Assembly: GCA_030671905.1 (NCBI GenBank)
Contig: DAOVHK010000067.1
Coordinates: forward strand, 1 to 7,706
Direction: 5' to 3'
Length of the DNA stretch: 7,706 nt
Origin: Clostridia bacterium
GTDB lineage: Bacteria; UBA6262; WVXT01
The notes under the pieces are model-generated. The model did not search any database. It saw only the letters and a list, made by a program, of their open reading frames with translations, and had not been told where the DNA came from. Shown piece by piece: positions 5,972 to 7,706 of the stretch; the stretch's first letter is position 1, and every line of letters begins with the position of its first letter. Made by a program: the position numbers and the translations under genes.

Positions 5972-6058
5972 ATGCCCAAGAGAATAGAAGATTACGAATT
6001 CATAATCATCAATGAAATTGGTAAAGACCTGAATATAGTAGGTGAGAATTCTTCTTGA
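5972..6058 (+). pseudogene. 28-codon ORF, start of a probable winged-helix regulator (second copy)
   Basis: AGGAGGAG at 5959-5966, the strongest Shine-Dalgarno in the window, precedes ATG 5972 by five bases. The product begins MPKRIEDYEFIIINEIGKDL and ends NIVGENSS at TGA 6056-6058. The first 45 bases are 38/45 identical to the fragment at 3750, and substitutions include several third-codon changes, so both come from one diverged gene family. The pattern EDYEFxIIxEIxKDLNI resembles helix 1 and its following turn in MarR/EPS-associated winged-helix regulators, which would normally continue with a QRELS-like second helix and run to about 100 residues or more. Here the match is lost after about residue 22, consistent with truncation. 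Because the ribosome-binding site is intact, a short peptide may still be made. The family assignment is tentative. Confidence 0.4.
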
Positions 6059-6083
6059 CAAAAGATTTTGGATTTGATAAATA
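6055..6083 (+). promoter_or_regulatory. Possible promoter giving a near-leaderless DUF4912 transcript
   Basis: A perfect TTGACA (6055-6060) is followed after 17 bases by TAAATA (6078-6083), a weak -10. Transcription would begin around 6090, almost on the ATG at 6093, which has no Shine-Dalgarno and an in-frame TAA just upstream at 6084-6086. A leaderless message would explain that. TATAAA at 6082-6087 is an alternative but lies too far from the -35 (21 bases). Confidence 0.3.
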
Positions 6084-6092
6084 TAAACTGAT

Positions 6093-6851
6093 ATGAAGAA
6101 GAGAAAAAAGGCCAGAAAATATAGAAAATTAACGCCCTGGCAGAAACTGGTCAGTAAGTACGGAGTAAAAGGGGCAAAAGAAAGGTATAAGAAGATTATC
6201 TTTAAGGAAGAAAGCGAGTCAGAAACTGCTAAAGCTTTTCTCCAGCCACCTCCTCCAGCTGAAAAGGAAAAAAAGGTAAGCCTGTTCATTGACCGGGGTG
6301 CACCCCTTCAGGAACATTATGGAGAGACTAAAATAGCTCTTTTACCCCGCGATACCAGATGGATTTATGCTTATTGGGAGATTGCTGAAGCAAAAAAAGA
6401 TGAAGCCAGGAGGAAACGAGGAGAGGAGATATTTTCTAGAAGCATCTTAACCCTTAGATTTTATGATGTGACTGATATCGTCTTCAATGGCAGAAATGCC
6501 CATAAGCAATTTGATGTGAAAGTATATTCAGAAATCGGTAATTGGTATTTTCAGGTGCCAGAAAGTGGCCGTACCTACTTAAGTGACATCGGACTTCTAA
6601 CGACGGAGGGTGAGTTCATCACCCTTGCCCGTTCCAATCCCGTTTCCCTGCCCCAAGGGAAGATATCCGAAATCGCCGACGAGAAATGGATGATTGTAAA
6701 AGAGGAGTTTGAGGAACTGATAAAAGAGATGCAACTTGATAAGTCTGGCTTGAGCACTAAGGAGGCAATGAAAATCCTTTCCCGGCGTCTGGAAGAAATC
6801 TTACCTCTTGGCGCGGGCTCTCCTCTTCCTACCTCCCGTAAACCCAAATAG
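6093..6851 (+). CDS. DUF4912 domain protein
   Basis: This 252-residue cytoplasmic protein begins with a very basic stretch (MKKRKKARKYRKL), a short region LTPWQKLVSKYGVKGAKERY and a proline-rich linker with PPPP near 52-55. The DUF4912 domain (PF16258, function unknown) covers roughly 78-188. Its characteristic blocks are LLPRDTRWIYAYWEI (83-97), LTLRFYDVT (119-127), FDVKV (140-144), GNWYFQVP (149-156) and ITLARSNPVSLP (176-187). The C-terminal 60 residues are charged and probably helical. The ATG is the first possible start because TAA at 6084-6086 is in frame just upstream. DUF4912 genes are often found directly before GH57 alpha-glucan enzymes, as here with 28 bases between genes, which points to a role in glycogen or alpha-glucan handling, perhaps carbohydrate binding. 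That role is inferred only. Base composition is richer in GC than the island to the left. Confidence 0.9.
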   Translation: MKKRKKARKYRKLTPWQKLVSKYGVKGAKERYKKIIFKEESESETAKAFLQPPPPAEKEKKVSLFIDRGAPLQEHYGETKIALLPRDTRWIYAYWEIAEAKKDEARRKRGEEIFSRSILTLRFYDVTDIVFNGRNAHKQFDVKVYSEIGNWYFQVPESGRTYLSDIGLLTTEGEFITLARSNPVSLPQGKISEIADEKWMIVKEEFEELIKEMQLDKSGLSTKEAMKILSRRLEEILPLGAGSPLPTSRKPK

Positions 6852-6879
6852 CAATTACATTATGACCCAGGAAAAAACT

Positions 6880-7706
6880 ATGGAAAAAGGATACTTATGT
6901 CTTCTCCTTCATGCTCATCTTCCTTTTGTTCGCCATCCTGAACACGAGGATTTCCTTGAAGAAGACTGGCTCTATGAAGCTCTAACTGAAACATATATTC
7001 CTCTAATTAGGGTTTTCGATGGATTAATCGATGATGGAGTAGATTTCAGACTGACCATTTCCATTAGCCCAACTCTGGCAGCAATGTTTTCCGACCCTTT
7101 GCTCCAGAGCCGATATTTACGCCATTTGTCCAGATTGATTGAGCTAATGGAAAAGGAACAAATCCGGGTAAAAAAACAGCCCCAGTTCCGGGAATCTGCC
7201 CAAATGTATGAGAAGAAATTGAAGGAAACACGCTTTATTTTCGAAGAGAAGTATAATGGGAATATCCTCAATGCTTTCCGTAAATTCCAGGACCTGGGAA
7301 AGATTGAAGTCATAACCTGTTGCGCCACTCATGGATTTCTCCCTCTTATGGTATACCGCCGTGCTGTTCGAGCTCAGGTAAGGATAGCAGTGCGAGACTA
7401 TCTGTTTAAATTTGGTCATCGGCCAAAAGGAATCTGGCTCTCGGAGTGTGCCTACAATCCAGGAGACGACGAAATTCTAAAAGAAGAGAATTTACGATTC
7501 TTCTTTCTCGACACTCACGGGATTATCTACGGCACTCCCCGACCCCGCTATGCTGTTTTTGCTCCGGTCTATTGCCCTTCAGGAGTGGTAGCATTTGGCC
7601 GCGACGTTGAGTCTTCGCTGCAGGTGTGGAGTGCTGAGACTGGTTACCCCGGAGATCTCCGCTATAGAGAATTCTATAGAGATGTAGGTTACGACCTGGA
7701 TTACAA
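6880..7706 (+). CDS. GH57 1,4-alpha-glucan branching enzyme, N-terminal part (cut by window edge)
   Basis: GH57 branching enzymes cleave an alpha-1,4-glucan chain and rejoin it through an alpha-1,6 bond, building glycogen-like polymers in the cytoplasm. The visible 275 residues contain LLLHAHLPFVRHPE with the paired histidines 11 and 13 of the first conserved region, and LTISISPTLAAM (58-69). GIWLSECAYNPG (184-195) places Glu189 at the catalytic nucleophile position, and QVWSAETGYPGDLRYREFYR (248-267) follows. The catalytic aspartate, expected near residue 350, and the C-terminal DUF1957 helical domain lie past the edge. Start choice: ATG 6880 has AGGA at 6869-6872 seven bases upstream, while in-frame ATG 6862 has none. 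The frame is open to the last base, with two extra bases. Co-transcription with the DUF4912 gene is likely. Family assignment is secure. Branching rather than amylase activity rests on the overall pattern, as GH57 contains both. Confidence 0.93.
   Translation, partial: MEKGYLCLLLHAHLPFVRHPEHEDFLEEDWLYEALTETYIPLIRVFDGLIDDGVDFRLTISISPTLAAMFSDPLLQSRYLRHLSRLIELMEKEQIRVKKQPQFRESAQMYEKKLKETRFIFEEKYNGNILNAFRKFQDLGKIEVITCCATHGFLPLMVYRRAVRAQVRIAVRDYLFKFGHRPKGIWLSECAYNPGDDEILKEENLRFFFLDTHGIIYGTPRPRYAVFAPVYCPSGVVAFGRDVESSLQVWSAETGYPGDLRYREFYRDVGYDLDY

Noticed and set aside
3483..6058. Mobile element, CRISPR array or diversity-generating system
   Set aside because: No transposase or reverse-transcriptase motifs, no terminal inverted repeats and no regularly spaced repeats were found; the only repeated block is one pair of diverged coding starts.
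5891..6289. Minus-strand ORF of 132 codons with hydrophobic stretches
   Set aside because: The hydrophobic segments arise from the complement of lysine-rich codons of the DUF4912 N-terminus (AAA/AAG read as TTT/CTT). No start signal or family was found.
6575..7419. Three minus-strand ORFs across DUF4912 and GH57
   Set aside because: All are antisense to genes with clear conserved motifs, and none has a recognisable domain.

Overview
The window looks like bacterial chromosomal DNA of low to moderate GC. It has tightly packed genes, several ATGA or TAATG stop/start overlaps and few strong Shine-Dalgarno sites. A DUF4912 protein directly followed by a family GH57 alpha-glucan branching enzyme, together with SurE and an E1-like ThiF/MoeB/HesA protein, fits an uncultured anaerobe of the Aerophobota/Omnitrophota/Atribacterota kind. 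That placement is inferred from gene content only.

Layout. (1) At 1-247, minus strand, is the 5' part of surE, running off the left edge. (2) A divergent AT-rich intergenic region (248-400) carries a plausible sigma-70 promoter for the rightward gene and a 20-bp near-palindrome between the two possible -35 boxes. (3) At 401-1228 is a ThiF/MoeB/HesA-type adenylyltransferase without the zinc-binding cysteine pairs. (4) From 1337 to 5269 lie three intact genes suggestive of glycan or glycolipid assembly: a membrane-anchored GT2 glycosyltransferase, a radical SAM/SPASM protein coupled to it by ATGA, and, after a 424-base degenerate gap, a UDP-galactopyranose-mutase/amine-oxidase-like FAD protein. 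(5) From 5266 to about 6060 is a gene graveyard. It holds the first ~64 codons of a flippase-like (lysylphosphatidylglycerol synthase TM) membrane protein, small unrecognised ORFs linked by TAATG and ATGA junctions, and the start of a probable winged-helix regulator. (6) At 6093-6851 is DUF4912, and from 6880 to the right edge the N-terminal 275 residues of the GH57 enzyme.

The flanks (surE, thiF-like, DUF4912, GH57) look like core genes. The middle is visibly more AT-rich: 2101-2160 has 14 G/C of 60, while 7501-7560 has 31 of 60. It resembles an acquired surface-polysaccharide island that is decaying.

The most unusual signal is the structure of the two degenerate stretches (3483-3929 and 5266-6058). 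Both contain short pieces that look like gene starts and gene ends, with the middles missing but the overlapping stop/start junctions kept. Both also carry a diverged copy (38 of 45 bases identical) of the same gene start, encoding a peptide of the form MPxRxEDYEFxIIxE. No complete new defence, RiPP or mobile system could be supported.
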